Below, one piece after another: positions 10,112 through 21,273 of a stretch of 64,000 nt of DNA (the first letter of the stretch is position 1; each line of letters starts with the position of its first letter). Location of the stretch: NCBI GenBank assembly GCA_009760885.1, contig CM019719.1:27399084-27463083 (forward strand), read 5' to 3'. The notes under the pieces are model-generated. The model was not told the DNA's origin. It did not search any database and saw only the letters and a list, made by a program, of their open reading frames with translations. Origin of the DNA: Achatina immaculata. Its lineage: Eukaryota > Mollusca > Gastropoda > Stylommatophora > Achatinidae. The translations under genes were made by a program, and so were the position numbers.

Positions 10112-11539
10112 AATCAACATTGAAGCAAAGAAACACAAAACAAACGATGCGTGCAAAACTAATGACCTATAAAAACATTTAAATGCATATAACTGAACAC
10201 TTGGATACAGCTAAGCGCTTCCAGGACAAATGTTCGGGAGTTGCGAAAAGTTCTTTGTTCATAAATCAAATGTGTGTACGTAAGTCGGAACAGTTATGTG
10301 TGGCTGGTATCTAATGTTAGCTAAACTGTTTATAGTGTACTTTCTTGCTTTAAAAACATTAAAGAAATCAACAAAGCGCTGTAGAAGTGCAATGTTTGGA
10401 TGCTGGGCAAAGCAGCGCCCATTTGTTATTGCAAGCCATTGTATGTAAAGGTACATTTTAAATCAACCGTAATAGGTTTTAAGCGGGTCCTTCGTAATTA
10501 CGGGCTGTACGTAAGTCGGACGTTCGTAACTCGAGTCCTACCGGGAATTAACGGAAAGATAATTTGTTTCCGGCCTCATGCACTCAGTTTTTTACAATGA
10601 GACATTGCAAATCTGCAAAAAAGAGTTCAAAACTGCAAGAGAAAATTAACTTGATCAAGTATTTGTTAACAAGTAAGCACACACACACACAAACACAAAC
10701 ACCCACACGTGCAGATATAAGCACACCCACGTGAACGCAGAGCGAGGAAAAGGATGAGGGCAGGCAAGTTTAATAACAGGAAGAGCCCATCAAATTGTCC
10801 ATTTGAAAGATAAGAGTTCCAAATTATGCCAATCTACTCGGGGGGAAAAAAAAGCGTACATCCTTTGTTCATCGTTATTCCCACATCGATATCTCTCTGG
10901 GAGCTTCTCCTAAATCTATAGCTATGTACTGTTGCAGACAATCAGCCTCCGGGGAACTCTGTAGAACTCTAAGGATCATTTTACATTTCTCTTTGCGTGG
11001 GCAAGATTTAGCACATAAATGTGATCGTACAGCATAGTAAGTGGTGATCTCTTAAAGGGTATTTTGCATAACCATTCTCTGGCTGTGTCTGTTGCAGGAT
11101 CGAAATTGCTGATCTTGTATTTTATGAGGATGTTACAAAAAAATACACCAAAACATCGACCAGTATCAAATTACTATGCTGATGGATAAAGATGTTGATG
11201 TTTGTGGTGATGTAACAAACTGTCTTGTTTTTGGTGGTAAGTGATGGTTGATTTTGATAGGTGATGTTTTTTATATTTTTTATTTGGTAAGTGAATATAG
11301 TGATGATGTTGACGGTATGTGATGATGTAGATGTTGACCTAACTGAATAATTGGATATGATGGTGATGTTTATGGTGCTAAGATATGATGGGGATGTTGC
11401 TGGTAGTCACTGAAGATGAAGAAGATTTTGGTGGTAAGAGATGGCAGTGATGTTATTTTGTGGTATGGTGTGATGGCTGTGTTTGTAATAAAAAGATGGT
11501 AATATTGATGATAAGTGGTAATTTTGTTGCTGTCAACTA
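10112..11539. other. No gene; low-complexity and possible DNA-element remnant
   Basis: Between about 10255 and 10545 the motif ACGTAAGTCGGA appears twice, with GTTCGTAACTCGAG beside the second copy. This may be the decayed ends of a DNA transposon, but I cannot define it. A CA tract lies near 10677-10705. From 11140 the sequence drifts into TGATGGTGATG-type low complexity. No coding region. Confidence 0.45.
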
Positions 11540-11905
11540 CTGATGCCGGAATTGCTGGTAGTAAGTGGAGATATTGGTATTGTTGAGGCTAAGTGGAGAT
11601 ATTGGTACTGCTGGTGGTATTGTTGGTGGTAGGTAGAGATAGCTGTATTGTTGATGGTAGGTGGAGACAATGGTATTGTTGGTGGTAAGTAGAGACAGTA
11701 ATATTGTGTTGGTAACTGGTGGTAGGTGGAGATAATGGTATTGTTGGTGGTAAGCGGAGACAATTTTATTGCTGCTATTAAGTGGAGATAATGGTATTGA
11801 TGGTGGTAGGTAGAGATAAAGGTATTGTTGGTGGTAGGTGGAGATAATGATATTGTTTGTGGTAAGTGGAGATAATGGTATGTGATTATGATGGTACTGA
11901 TGTTG
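11540..11905. repeat. Degenerate GT-rich minisatellite
   Basis: Roughly 30-bp units of GGTGGTAGGTGGAGATAATG type with uneven spacing. The minus-strand open frame of 135 codons over this region (Thr/Tyr/His/Pro-rich) only reflects the repeat. Confidence 0.75.
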
Positions 11906-11989
11906 ATAAATAATATGGTGATAATGTGACGATTTTGCAAGTGATGATGACAGCAGATTTTATGTTCTTTCTAAAATGAAGAGGCTTTC

Positions 11990-12655
11990 CTGGAAGATGA
12001 AGCAATGTCAGTCCTTCCACCTTCTTGTAATGCCCGTTCTTCTAGCTTCCTGCAATGACCGTTCTTCCAGCGTCCTGTAATAACTGTTCTTCCAGCTTCC
12101 TGTAATGATTGATCTTCCAGCTTCCTGTAATGACTGTTCTTCCAGCTTCCTGTAGTGACTGTTCTTCCAGCTTCCTGTAATGACCGTTCTTCCAGCTTCC
12201 TGTAATGACCGTTCTTCCAGCTTCCTGTAGTGACTGTTCTTCCAGCTTCCTGTAATGACTGTTCTTCCAGCTTCCTGTAACGCCCGTTCTTCCAGCTTCC
12301 TGCAATGACCGTTCTTCCAGCTTCTTGTAATGACTGTTCTTCCAGCTTCCTGCAATGACTGTTCCTCCAGCTTCCTGTAATGACTGTTCTTCCAGCTTCC
12401 TTCAATGACTGTTCTTCTAGCTTCCTTCAATGAATGTTCTTCTAGCTTCCTTTAATGACTGCTCTTCAAGCTTCGTGCAATGACTGTTCTTCAAGCTTCC
12501 TTCAATGACTGTTCTTCTAGCTTCCTTCAATGAATGTTCTTCTAGCTTCCTTTAATGACTGTTCTTCAAGCTTCGTGCAATGACTGTTCGTCAGGCTTCC
12601 TACAATGAATGTCCTTCCAGCTGCGTGTAATGACTGTTCTTCTAGCTTCATTGAA
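11990..12655. repeat. Minisatellite, 25-bp unit
   Basis: About 26 units of GTTCTTCCAGCTTCCTGTAA type; starts at 12121 and 12146 fix the period at 25 bp. Units degrade toward the right end. All three minus-strand frames stay open for 87-144 codons between 11971 and 12430. This follows from the unit having no stop triplet on that strand and a length not divisible by three, so it is no evidence of coding. Confidence 0.92.
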
Positions 12656-13301
12656 TTGATCTTATGTGAGAAAAGATATTGAAACTGCGGAATGTAATTG
12701 TTAGATCTGAGATTGAGAAAGTAATGTAATTGCTAGAATCATAAGTTTCATCATTTCTCATTCTTTTGCTACAGATTCGATTTTTGTATTTGCCTACTTT
12801 TGAAGAAATCCCTTCATTCCCTCATTTTTCTTTATATCTACATTTCAAGAGCTGCAGCCTCACTGTCCTTTCTCTTTATATTCTGCCATAGGTCTAATCC
12901 ACGTGGATATGGATACTATTATGACAGTTTGTCTCCTTCATTACCAAACAAACGTTTCAAGACCACACTACAAATTTATAGTAAACACATCCACCATGTT
13001 TATTCCCCCCCCCCCCCAAATCTGACTAAAAGTCATTTTGTAGCTTATAAATGTGGTTTAAAATTTGAAGCCCCCAAAACAAATAAGAAAACCAGAGAGA
13101 AATAATAATTTGTCTTGTTAATTTTCCAGCAAGCCACGAAAATAGATCATGACAGTCAAGGAGTTAGGCAATCTCGTGTAGCCCTGGTAGTTCTCATAGA
13201 AAAATGTAACATAATGTAGTTATCAAGCCAGTAGCAGTTAGAGATCACATCTTTGAAACAGATGTAGATTCTTCAGCTGGTGACATGATTTAGCTCCACA
13301 T

Positions 13302-13303
<2 letters not shown>
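12656..13303. other. No gene recognised
   Basis: AT-rich sequence with a C homopolymer at about 13005-13017. An open frame of about 100 codons (12800-13105) has no recognisable feature. Confidence 0.5.
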
Positions 13304-13345
<42 letters not shown>

Positions 13346-13835
13346 GTGACATGTCCTTTCGAAAACGTTGCCCTCCTCACAGCCTCCCTGAAAGCAATTC
13401 GGTCTTAAGCACGTTGACTATCGTCTCGCAATGACACCCTCAGACTTTCTGTAATGTCCTGAGTCCACCTGCGCCGAGATCGCCCCTTTTCGCTCTTGCA
13501 GGGCACCATGTTTTCTGCTATCAACCTTTTTCCAAACCATTGTGTCTCTTGATGTGGCCGAAGTATCTCATCTTTCTAACTTTGGTGATACTTACAAAGA
13601 GGTTTTCTACAACATCTAATCCCATCAATGTCTCTTTATTTGATTTTCCTTATAACCATGATATCCTAAGTGCCCTTCTATAACAGTTCATTTCTTTCTC
13701 TAGTGATTTGTTAAGTGGCCACGTTTCCCATCAGTACGTTGCAACCGGGTTTATGTAAGCTCTTGTTTTTGTGTTGGTACCTTGCCACATACTCTTCTTT
13801 CGTGCTAGTTTCTGTGACCCACCTTTTACACAAAT
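13304..13835 (-). pseudogene. RTE-like retrotransposon 3' fragment with (GAT)n tail
   Basis: The minus strand translates, across broken frames, into the post-RT part of an RTE-type protein: a KMRYFGHIKRH-like block, ETLMGLDV, and GGQRFRKDMSH directly before an ATGATGATG tail (13304-13344 on the plus strand as CATCATCATC). It is a different RTE subfamily from its neighbours, as shown by the GAT instead of GAAT tail. Frameshifts and stops are frequent. Confidence 0.7.
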
Positions 13836-13847
13836 ATTATAGAATCT

Positions 13848-14022
13848 TCATTCATTCATTCATTTGCATGTCCCTTGCGGAACTTTGCCTCCCAAACAGC
13901 ACTCCTGTAGGCCTCTCTGTTGTAAGCAAGATGGCCTGCCGCTGCTGCATCCATTTGCAGATCGTCAACGATGTCTTGCAGCCATCTTCGTTTTGGTCTT
14001 CCTCTCTTTCTTTTTCCTATTA
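13848..14022 (-). pseudogene. Short 5'-truncated RTE-1 copy
   Basis: This 175-bp copy of the RTE-1 3' end has a (GAAT)n tail on the minus strand. It is bounded by an exact 12-bp target-site duplication ATTATAGAATCT (13836-13847 and 14023-14034). It covers only the KRGRPK to C-terminal part. Confidence 0.9.
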
Positions 14023-14149
14023 ATTATAGAATCTAAGCTATCATATTCTGTATTATAAATGAATGTGTACTGACACAGTATTACTGTCCACAACACAAAA
14101 AGGACTGGGAAAACTAATTATGTCGGTCCGTAAGAACAGAGAAGAGCAA

Positions 14150-14782
14150 AACCTCTATCTTAATGCGATGCGAAGAAAACTAAGCTGATGACAAATAATA
14201 CAACAAATAAGGCAGCTAAAATATGTATCAATGAGGAAAAACTGGAAGAGGTGGAGAACTTTGAATATCTTGGATCATTACTAACTAATAATGGAAATAC
14301 AATGAGGGAAATTAAAAGGAGGGCATCTATCGCTCTTCAGAAAGTAAAACAGCAAAAGAAGCTGTGGAGAGGAACAAACAGAACTACAAAAATACGATTT
14401 TTAAGGGCATGCATCTTTCCCATCACAACATATGCCTGTGAGACCTGGACAATTAATAAATCAGCTGAATTTGAATATAAGTCCTAAAGAAGAGTTCTTC
14501 AAATATCATGGACACAAAAAAGAACAAATATATCCATACTACAAGAGCTTAATATTGAAGAAGGTTGGCTAGTAAAGAGGATTTAACTTAAATATTTTGG
14601 ACACATTAAACGTCATGAAAATATAGAGAAGATCATCTTGGAAGGGCACATAATGAGAAAAAGAAAGCGAGGAAGACCAAGGCGAAGATGGCTGCAAGAC
14701 ATCGTTGAGCATCTTGCTTACAACAAAGAGGTCTACAGGAGGGGGCAAAGTTCGGCAGAGGGCATGCAAATGAATGAATATA
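14150..14782 (+). pseudogene. RTE-1 copy, C-terminal part, broken
   Basis: From about 14150 the sequence encodes KTKLM, then ICINEEKLEEVENFEYLGS, TMREIKRRASIALQKVKQ, FLRACIFPITTYACETWT and, after a small deletion and frame changes near 14470-14590, the HIKRH, RGRPRRRW and GHANE blocks up to a GAAT tail. It is head-to-head with the minus-strand copy at 13848-14022. GAATGTGTACTGA near 14060 and GAATATATACTGA at the right end may be a decayed target-site duplication. Confidence 0.8.
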
Positions 14783-14789
14783 TACTGAA

Positions 14790-15425
14790 GGTGACTTTGT
14801 AAGAAACGCACCTGGAGAGTTTCTTAGATTACAATAGAAAAATGTATAGGAACGTTGTAAAATTTGTGAAAATGTGAGTTCATATACACGGTCACCTGAG
14901 CTGATGAAGCAAAGGCTGTGTGTGGGGCAGGTTCACGGCCAGCTCCCAGAGTTTTCATTCTGCTCCGTGCCTGGGCATCAAGTAATTTTATTCATTTCTT
15001 TTGTTTTGGTTGCTTGTGTTCGTATTTATGTTAAAAGCCTACACAGAGATGCCCGTATTCCCTCTGTCAGTCTAAGGTTTAACACTGGCGCAGAAAGGAA
15101 TTCTTCTTGCTTTATCTTTGGTTACTTCAATGTTTCTCGAGATTTTATGAATCGTGCCCCACCTCAACGCCTCAAAGATTTGTTATTCCCTCCTCCCCCT
15201 TCCCCCACAGGGAGCATAATATGCAACCAAGTTCAGAAAAAGTATATATTCTAACTGTGCCAGAGAATATTGAGATTTCCCCTTTCACACATTAACATAT
15301 ATCTGTTTCAATGATGAGATCTATGAGTAGCTTTTATTGGCTGCTATTTTAACTTTTCAGTTAGAGCTTAGCTCTTTAGGATGTGCTTCAGGAAAACTAA
15401 ACCTACTTACTTTGCTTTATCCTTC
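14790..15425. other. No gene recognised
   Basis: A plus-strand frame of 126 codons (14874-15254) contains one hydrophobic stretch but no motif or family signature I know. I see no support for a gene. Confidence 0.4.
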
Positions 15426-15429
15426 TTGT

Positions 15430-16530
15430 ACCGTGAAGTGCCGACGGGAGACGTAGTTGGCGTTTCTGGGCCACATGGGACCCAGTGACAGTCATGCCAT
15501 GAATAGGGAAGCTTTCTCTGATACCATCCATGCATGTTTTTCTTGATGTGTGTCCTGTAGTTCTTTGGCTGAAAGCTGTCGTGGCTGTGAGTGTGGCATT
15601 CTCATTAACGTGATTCTTGGCTTCTCTGTGGGTACAGGTATGATGTAGTTCCTACAGTTCTTAGCTTGTCAAACCTGGTGATGTTTGCTTCTTTCTTAAA
15701 AGATCTCATTTCACATGTGGTTATTTTATTCTGTTGTTTCTCAGTAAGCGCCCATGTCTGGAGTCGGTAGCACAGAACTGGTAGGAGTAAACTGTAAATT
15801 AGTTTTCTCTTAATTTCAAGTGGGATGTTGTAGTGTATAAGCAGCGGCTATATCTGGTATGCAACAGCACTGGCTTTTTGTTTTCTACCAACAATTTCTT
15901 TATCAGTCTTCCTATCTTCTGTGAACATGCATCCAAGATACTTGAATTATTTTACTTGTTGTATTTTGCTGTCTTCAATATATACATTCAGTGGGGTTGG
16001 CATTCTGCTAACTTTCATTGTCTCTGTTTTGTAGTGTTGATTTTCATATCATAAAGTTTACATTTCTGATGGAGATTATTCATATGATCTTATAAGCAGT
16101 TCGGGTTCTTGAGTGTTACACACTGGTCGTCTGAGAACATTAGTTCGTTCAGCTCTAGTGGGTATGAGTTTGCTTCTTTTGTTATTCCGTCCATGTAGAT
16201 TATAAATACCCAGCCCTGTCTGGCTGCAGTTGCTACGTTGAACCATGTTCGCACTGCTTGCTGTTGTCCTTATTGCAGTTCGACCTTTTGTGTATAGTGA
16301 CATTATGTTTTCAAGTAGATGTCCTAGTACACCACATTCCTCTAATGCTGCCCACAACTTGTTTCTGTTAACGCTGTCAAAAGCTCTTTTCTTGGTCCAC
16401 AAAAATGATGTTAAATTCTTGGTCGTATTCAGTGACATTTCCACAGGCTTATCGGAGTGAAAATATTGTATCAATGCAGCTTCTTCCTTTCCTGAATCTA
16501 AATTCTGCTTCGCTCAGTTGGGGTTCTATA
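15430..16530 (-). pseudogene. RTE-like retrotransposon, RT core to C-terminus, broken
   Basis: On the minus strand the order is: SEAEFRFRKGRSCIDTIFSL at about 16510-16450 (the RT block with GFRxGRS), then RAFDSVNRNKLWAALEECGV near 16380 (block A, catalytic Asp in the FDSVN context), then a YLGCMFTEDRKTDKEIV-like block near 15950 and LPVLCYRLQTWALTEKQQN near 15750. Frames shift repeatedly and internal deletions are likely, since the RT block with the second Asp pair is not obvious. Its right side is cut where the next element's 3' end begins. Confidence 0.75.
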
Positions 16531-16531
16531 C

Positions 16532-17327
16532 CTTACATCCTTCCCGTCCCGCTAAACGTCACATAGGGCCGCATGGTAGTTCGCCAAGATTTCCTGTCTT
16601 CGGAGAGTTTTTGAATCTCATCAAGGGATGCCCACTGAACTGGCCACTCTTAACTATGTCCTCTTTATAGTTTCACGTGGTTGACCTCTTTTTCTTCGGC
16701 CTATTGTATTCCACTTGATAGTTTGTTTAGGGATTCTCTGATTGTTTCTTCTCATCACATGACCAACATATGTCCATCTTCTTTTCGTGATTACCCACGA
16801 GACAGGTTGTTGTTTGCTCATCTGTCTTATCTCTGCGTTGTTCTTGAATTCGTTTCACTTTATACCGAGTATTTTCCTGAGGCATTTGTTTTCGAAATAG
16901 TCTAATTTATTGTCTATTTCTTTAGTTGTTTTCCAGATTTCGCATGCATAAATGAGGGTGGATATTACATTTGAATTGAATAATCTTAACTTGGTTTTTG
17001 TGCTTATAACTTTTGAATGCCATATGTTCTCAAGATTCTTGAAGGTCAGTGCTGCTTTTGCAATTCTAATTCTAACTTCCTTTCTGGTGTCATCATCCTG
17101 GTCTACGTAGCTGCCAAGGCATGTAAACTGGTTTACTTCATCAACAACTGTTCCTTCTACGCATATTTTTCCTACATGATTAACGAGAAGTTTCATTATT
17201 TTTGTTTTATTCTTGTTAATTTCAAGCCCTATTTTACTAGCCATTGAAGACATGATATCTGTTTTTTTCTTGCATTTATTTCACATTGTCACTGATAGGA
17301 GTTATGCCATCTGCAAAATCAAGATCT
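16532..17327 (-). pseudogene. RTE-2 copy, 5'-truncated
   Basis: This is the minus-strand counterpart of the copy at 2253-3160. It encodes KIGLEINKNKTKIMKL, the TCLGSYVDQDDDTRKEVRIR block, TLIYACEIWKTTKEID and NKCLRKILGIK in one open frame (17253-16855), then the GRRKRG-like region. Its 3' end ACGTTTAGCGGGACGGGAAG lies at about 16535-16560. It ends exactly against the neighbouring RTE fragment, so the two lie in tandem in the same orientation, in an order that cannot come from one element. Confidence 0.82.
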
Positions 17328-17510
17328 TCCAAAAACTATTGGACGTGATGTCACATTCTTGAAACCATAAAAGTCTTGTGTACAGTGTGAACCAGTGTTC
17401 CTCGCTGTGACAGGCACACATTCACCATTTTCAGAAGTATAAAGTGAAGGCCGCCTAAACGCAGCACTGTAAATGTCAGAACACAACTTGTAAATCTGTA
17501 TCCTCCAAAC

Positions 17511-17700
17511 CAGTGGTTCTTAAATTTTATGTTCGTGGACCACTTTCAAGCCTGAGAACCGTTGTGAACCCATCTTTACAAATGAAGCACTATATAAAAC
17601 TCAGATAATGCTAGGGATTTTTAAAAACAAATCAAGGCAGTCAATTTTCTTGTATGTGGGGCCCGAAAATCCTTCCGTGTGCCCAGGTTAAGAACCACTG
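17511..17700. mobile_element. hAT-type MITE, 190 bp
   Basis: Perfect inverted ends CAGTGGTTCTTAA (17511) and TTAAGAACCACTG (ending 17700). The ends belong to the hAT class also seen at 8.07-10.10, 27.07 and 29.06 kb. The flanking 8-mers do not match, so the duplication has decayed or the boundaries were altered. No coding sequence. Confidence 0.8.
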
Positions 17701-17708
17701 CCGTAAAG

Positions 17709-19480
17709 ACAGTAAAGAGACAAAGTTTTACATCTCCAAGGAAAGAAGAATGGATGGAAAACTGCGAGAGAAAGGAAGGAGTCTTGGAGACTATCGTTGT
17801 CTAGGTGACGCATCTAAAGCCAGAGGCAAAGAAAGAAAGAAAGAAAGAACGAAAGAAAGAAAGAAAGAAAGAAAGAGTTCTTCCATAACATGCCCTATGG
17901 AAATAATGAATATATTTCTTATATCTGTACCTGAGAGATTCAGTTCAGGAAATGTTACTGACACGTGCTTTGATTACCGAATGACAAGTGTGAGCATTTT
18001 AAACAGTCAAGGACATATCTAAGAGGATATTGATGAAGTGCTGGAGTGCTGCTCACGCTACACCATCGGTCGTGAAACAGTAAAATATGTCAGAGTCACG
18101 TGGACTCACGAGGGGCCTGTGTCTGTCACACCGGTGTCTTTGTGTTCGGTGCTCCACAACGAGGCGCTTACGGGTGAGTTTTGTGCGTGCGCGCAATGGG
18201 ATCGATATGGGAGTCTGTTGACTGGGGGAGGAGGTAGATAGACGTGGGAATGGCCTGAGGAGAGAAGACAGCTCACGGGGACCTCTGATCGTAGGCGGCG
18301 CTTACCTATCTCACCAACCAATCACGAAGCACTAAATCGGTGCTTTGTGGGGCTTGGCAAGCATCTAGGGGTGGGGGCTACGACTTGGAGGAACATCTCT
18401 CACAAAGATGGCTGAAAGTTTTACATTATGACAAACTTTCTTCCAGCTCGACAATAAGGAGTTCTAGACTTGAGATAGCTGCAGAATAATGGAATCAAAA
18501 ACATAGAACAATACGTGAACTAGTTAGATAGGTAAAGAGGATAGAAAGAAGTGTTTGTGCACTGTGATTATTTTCAGCACTGAAGAATCAGACAATATAT
18601 GCGGGTAAGAGCTCTTTCATGTACTAGCAATGTGTTCTTTTGATTATATATTGTGACTGCTTTGAAAACGTTTGAGAGACAGATCATGACCGGGACAAAC
18701 ATTTAACCTTTCGTTTATAATTTTGTTCCATTTAATTTAAAATAGTTCAGGCTTTATCTAAAAGATAAATTCACTTTTCAGAGAAAACATTCACCTCGCC
18801 CGTCGCCCGAACGGTCTCTGCAGACATTCTCTTGAAATCTGGAACATTCAGAAGAATATTCTGCCGGAAGTGATACCTGTATAAAGCATCTGTACCACGT
18901 GATGAGCGAGGGTTCGATAGCGATCTTGAAGAGTCAGTTACACACCGAGTCACGTCAACAGTCTGCCAGTGCCAGAGAGAGAGAGAACAGCATCCATGGA
19001 CTGATAATGTTTGTAATTTAGTATCTTCAGTTTTCTGAAACGCTTTCAAGTCAGTCCACGCAGCCCCAGATAAAATCAAATCTCAGATTTTTACTGCTCA
19101 CTCAGTACTTGGCACGGATCCCAACTCGAGTCACAATGCAGCTCAGACAAGGATTGCCAATAAACGCTTGAACTTTAACTCTCCCGATCATTTAGACTCG
19201 ACTTTTGCATTAGCGCCATATCGTGCCAGGTCTCTGAAACAGAAGGACCTCCACAATCTTGACGTATTTATGCAGTTATCAGAGATCAGACGTCAGTCTT
19301 ATATCCCACCAGCCAATGCAACTAGAAAAGAAATGAAGAAAGCGACCAGAGTATGTATGCCAAGAACATTTCATTAGTACAAAATAATAATTCAGGCATC
19401 AATAACATCAGTCCTCTGTAGAAATTCTAATACTTCATTCCAATAGCAAGATTTTGATATTCAGTGCATTCGTTATTTTC
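17709..19480. other. Upstream region of VAChT; no coding region found
   Basis: A GAAA tract lies at about 17829-17876. From 17.9 kb onward the sequence is free of recognised repeats. An E-box-like CACGTG occurs near 18102 and a GC-rich patch at 18110-18310. This is where the promoter and untranslated first exon(s) of the VAChT/ChAT transcription unit would be expected, but I cannot place a promoter, TATA box or donor site from the sequence alone. Confidence 0.4.
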
Positions 19481-19487
19481 TATTCAG
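19471..19487 (+). other. Likely 3' splice acceptor of the VAChT exon
   Basis: A pyrimidine-rich tract (CGTTATTTTCTATTCAG) ends in AG at 19486-19487, 22 bases before the VAChT ATG. It fits an untranslated upstream exon spliced to the coding exon, as in known cholinergic loci. Confidence 0.6.
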
Positions 19488-19509
19488 TACAGCACAAACA
19501 GATACAAAA

Positions 19510-21273
19510 ATGACCATTCCAGGTCGAATATCCGATATTGCCTACACAAAATGGCACAACTTCCAGGACAAGATCAGAGACCCCAAGTCTCAGCGACGTC
19601 TGGTCTTGGTGATCGTCTGCATCGCCCTGCTCCTGGACAACATGCTGTACATGGTGATCGTTCCCATCATCCCAAACTTCCTGACCCTTCAAAAGGAGAT
19701 GCAGGAGGAAACCAAATACCAGTACAGATATTACAACATGACCCACTCCCCTAATGATTCTGTAGGCGTCACCCACAGCTTTGTCTTAGCGCACAAGCTG
19801 AATCCAAGTGGTCAGTTCAGAAACGGAGACATAGTCAACGTCCCAGAGCAAGCCATCTTGGCTACAAACAACACGTTTCACCCTGATCACCATGACAACA
19901 GAATATATTTGCTGAGAATACCGGTTCCTCCCCCGCCCATATCGTACGGTGACGAAGGTTTGGCTATTGGTGTCCTCTTCGCTTCCAAGGCCATTGTACA
20001 GCTCTTTGTGAACCCTTTCACCGGAGGTCTCATAGACAGAATCGGCTACGATATCCCCATGATGATTGGACTGAGTATAATGTTTCTGTCAACGTCAGTG
20101 TTTGCTTTCGGAGAAAGTTACGCTATTTTGTTTCTAGCCCGAAGTCTTCAAGGCTTGGGTTCAGCATTTGCCGACACTTCAGGTTTAGCTATGATAGCTG
20201 ATCGCTTCACCGAAGAAGATGAAAGAACGAGATCTCTTGGCATAGCTCTGGCATTCATCTCTTTCGGTAGCCTCTTTGCTCCACCGTTTGGCGGAATCCT
20301 GTACGAATTTGCTGGTAAAACTGTCCCATTTATTATCCTTGCTTTGGTGTGCCTCGTAGATGGAATTCTCATGATCATGGTCATGAAGCCTGTACGCCTT
20401 GAACGGTCTATGCTCACTCGAGAAGAGAGACCAAAGGGGACTCCTATCTATAGGCTACTTATGGACCCGTATATTGCTATAGCTGCGGGAGCTTTGGCCA
20501 TGGCTAACGTTTCCTTGGCGTTCCTGGAGCCCACCATCTCCTTGTGGATGAAAGTAACGATGGGTGCAGACGAGTGGCAGATTGGCTTCTGCTGGCTTCC
20601 GGCTTTCATCCCCCACGTGATTGGCGTCTACATAACAGTCAAACTGGCCTATAAATTCAAGCAGTATCAGTGGCTGCTGGCGCTGATCGGGCTTGCCACG
20701 GAGGGGATTTTCTGCTTCTTCATCCCTTTCTGCACCAAGTTCTTCGTTGTGATCTTCCCCATCATGGGCATCTGTTTCGGCATCGCCCTGGTGGATACAG
20801 CCCTCTTGCCCATGCTCGGGTATCTTGTGGACGTTCGACATTCCAGCGTATACGGGAGCGTCTACGCCATTGCTGACATATCTTACTCTTTGGCGTATGC
20901 CATCGGCCCAATCGTAGCTGGAAGCATCGTCTCCAGCATTGGGTTCCTTTGGCTCAACATTCTGATCTTCTTGAGCAACGTCCTCTACGCTCCTCTCATC
21001 TTCTTCCTCCGTAACATCTACCTGTACAAACCGTTCGACAACGACAACGAGGTCCTAATCGACGACCCCCCGCCAAAGAGCTACAACACGTATGTTCAGA
21101 ATGGGGGGTTAAACGGCAAGCCGTACGCCCTCAACAACGGCGACAACTTCGCTAGCCACCTGAAGATCAGCAACAAAAAGAGCAACGAAATCGACTGTTA
21201 CCCACTGCCTACCGAGCCAGACTATGTCTACAGTAAAGACACTTCCTATAACTTCTACAACCAGTTTCATTGA
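19510..21273 (+). CDS. VAChT: Vesicular acetylcholine transporter (VAChT)
   Basis: A 587-residue major facilitator protein of the SLC18 family that exchanges vesicular protons for cytosolic acetylcholine to fill synaptic vesicles. TM1 (about 31-55) has the VAChT signature LLLDNMLYMVIVPIIP with Asp43. The lumenal loop (56-148) is long and has three N-glycosylation sequons (N76, N82, N120). Motif A-like GGLIDRIGY lies at 172-180. Asp222 is in the TM4 block FADTSGLAMIADRF; Asp429 (ALVDTALLPMLG, TM10) and Asp456 (YAIADISYS, TM11) are 27 residues apart, as in other VAChTs. The cytosolic tail has DNEVLI at 512-517, a [DE]xxxL[LI] sorting signal like that of mammalian VAChT. The ATG follows a splice acceptor and the whole protein is in one exon, as is usual for this gene. 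VMAT is less likely given the VAChT-specific TM1 and tail. No defects seen. Confidence 0.96.
   Translation: MTIPGRISDIAYTKWHNFQDKIRDPKSQRRLVLVIVCIALLLDNMLYMVIVPIIPNFLTLQKEMQEETKYQYRYYNMTHSPNDSVGVTHSFVLAHKLNPSGQFRNGDIVNVPEQAILATNNTFHPDHHDNRIYLLRIPVPPPPISYGDEGLAIGVLFASKAIVQLFVNPFTGGLIDRIGYDIPMMIGLSIMFLSTSVFAFGESYAILFLARSLQGLGSAFADTSGLAMIADRFTEEDERTRSLGIALAFISFGSLFAPPFGGILYEFAGKTVPFIILALVCLVDGILMIMVMKPVRLERSMLTREERPKGTPIYRLLMDPYIAIAAGALAMANVSLAFLEPTISLWMKVTMGADEWQIGFCWLPAFIPHVIGVYITVKLAYKFKQYQWLLALIGLATEGIFCFFIPFCTKFFVVIFPIMGICFGIALVDTALLPMLGYLVDVRHSSVYGSVYAIADISYSLAYAIGPIVAGSIVSSIGFLWLNILIFLSNVLYAPLIFFLRNIYLYKPFDNDNEVLIDDPPPKSYNTYVQNGGLNGKPYALNNGDNFASHLKISNKKSNEIDCYPLPTEPDYVYSKDTSYNFYNQFH

Noticed and set aside
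11971..12430. Three overlapping minus-strand frames of 87-144 codons
   Set aside because: The 25-bp unit has no stop triplet on that strand, so every frame is open. This is an arithmetical effect.
14874..15254. 126-codon frame with a hydrophobic segment
   Set aside because: No known motif, no splice or poly(A) support, and the proline-rich end comes from a C-rich run.
18560..18600. Possible RE1/NRSE site (TTCAGCAC) upstream of VAChT, as in vertebrate cholinergic loci
   Set aside because: Only the left half-site matches; the GGACAGCGCC half is absent.
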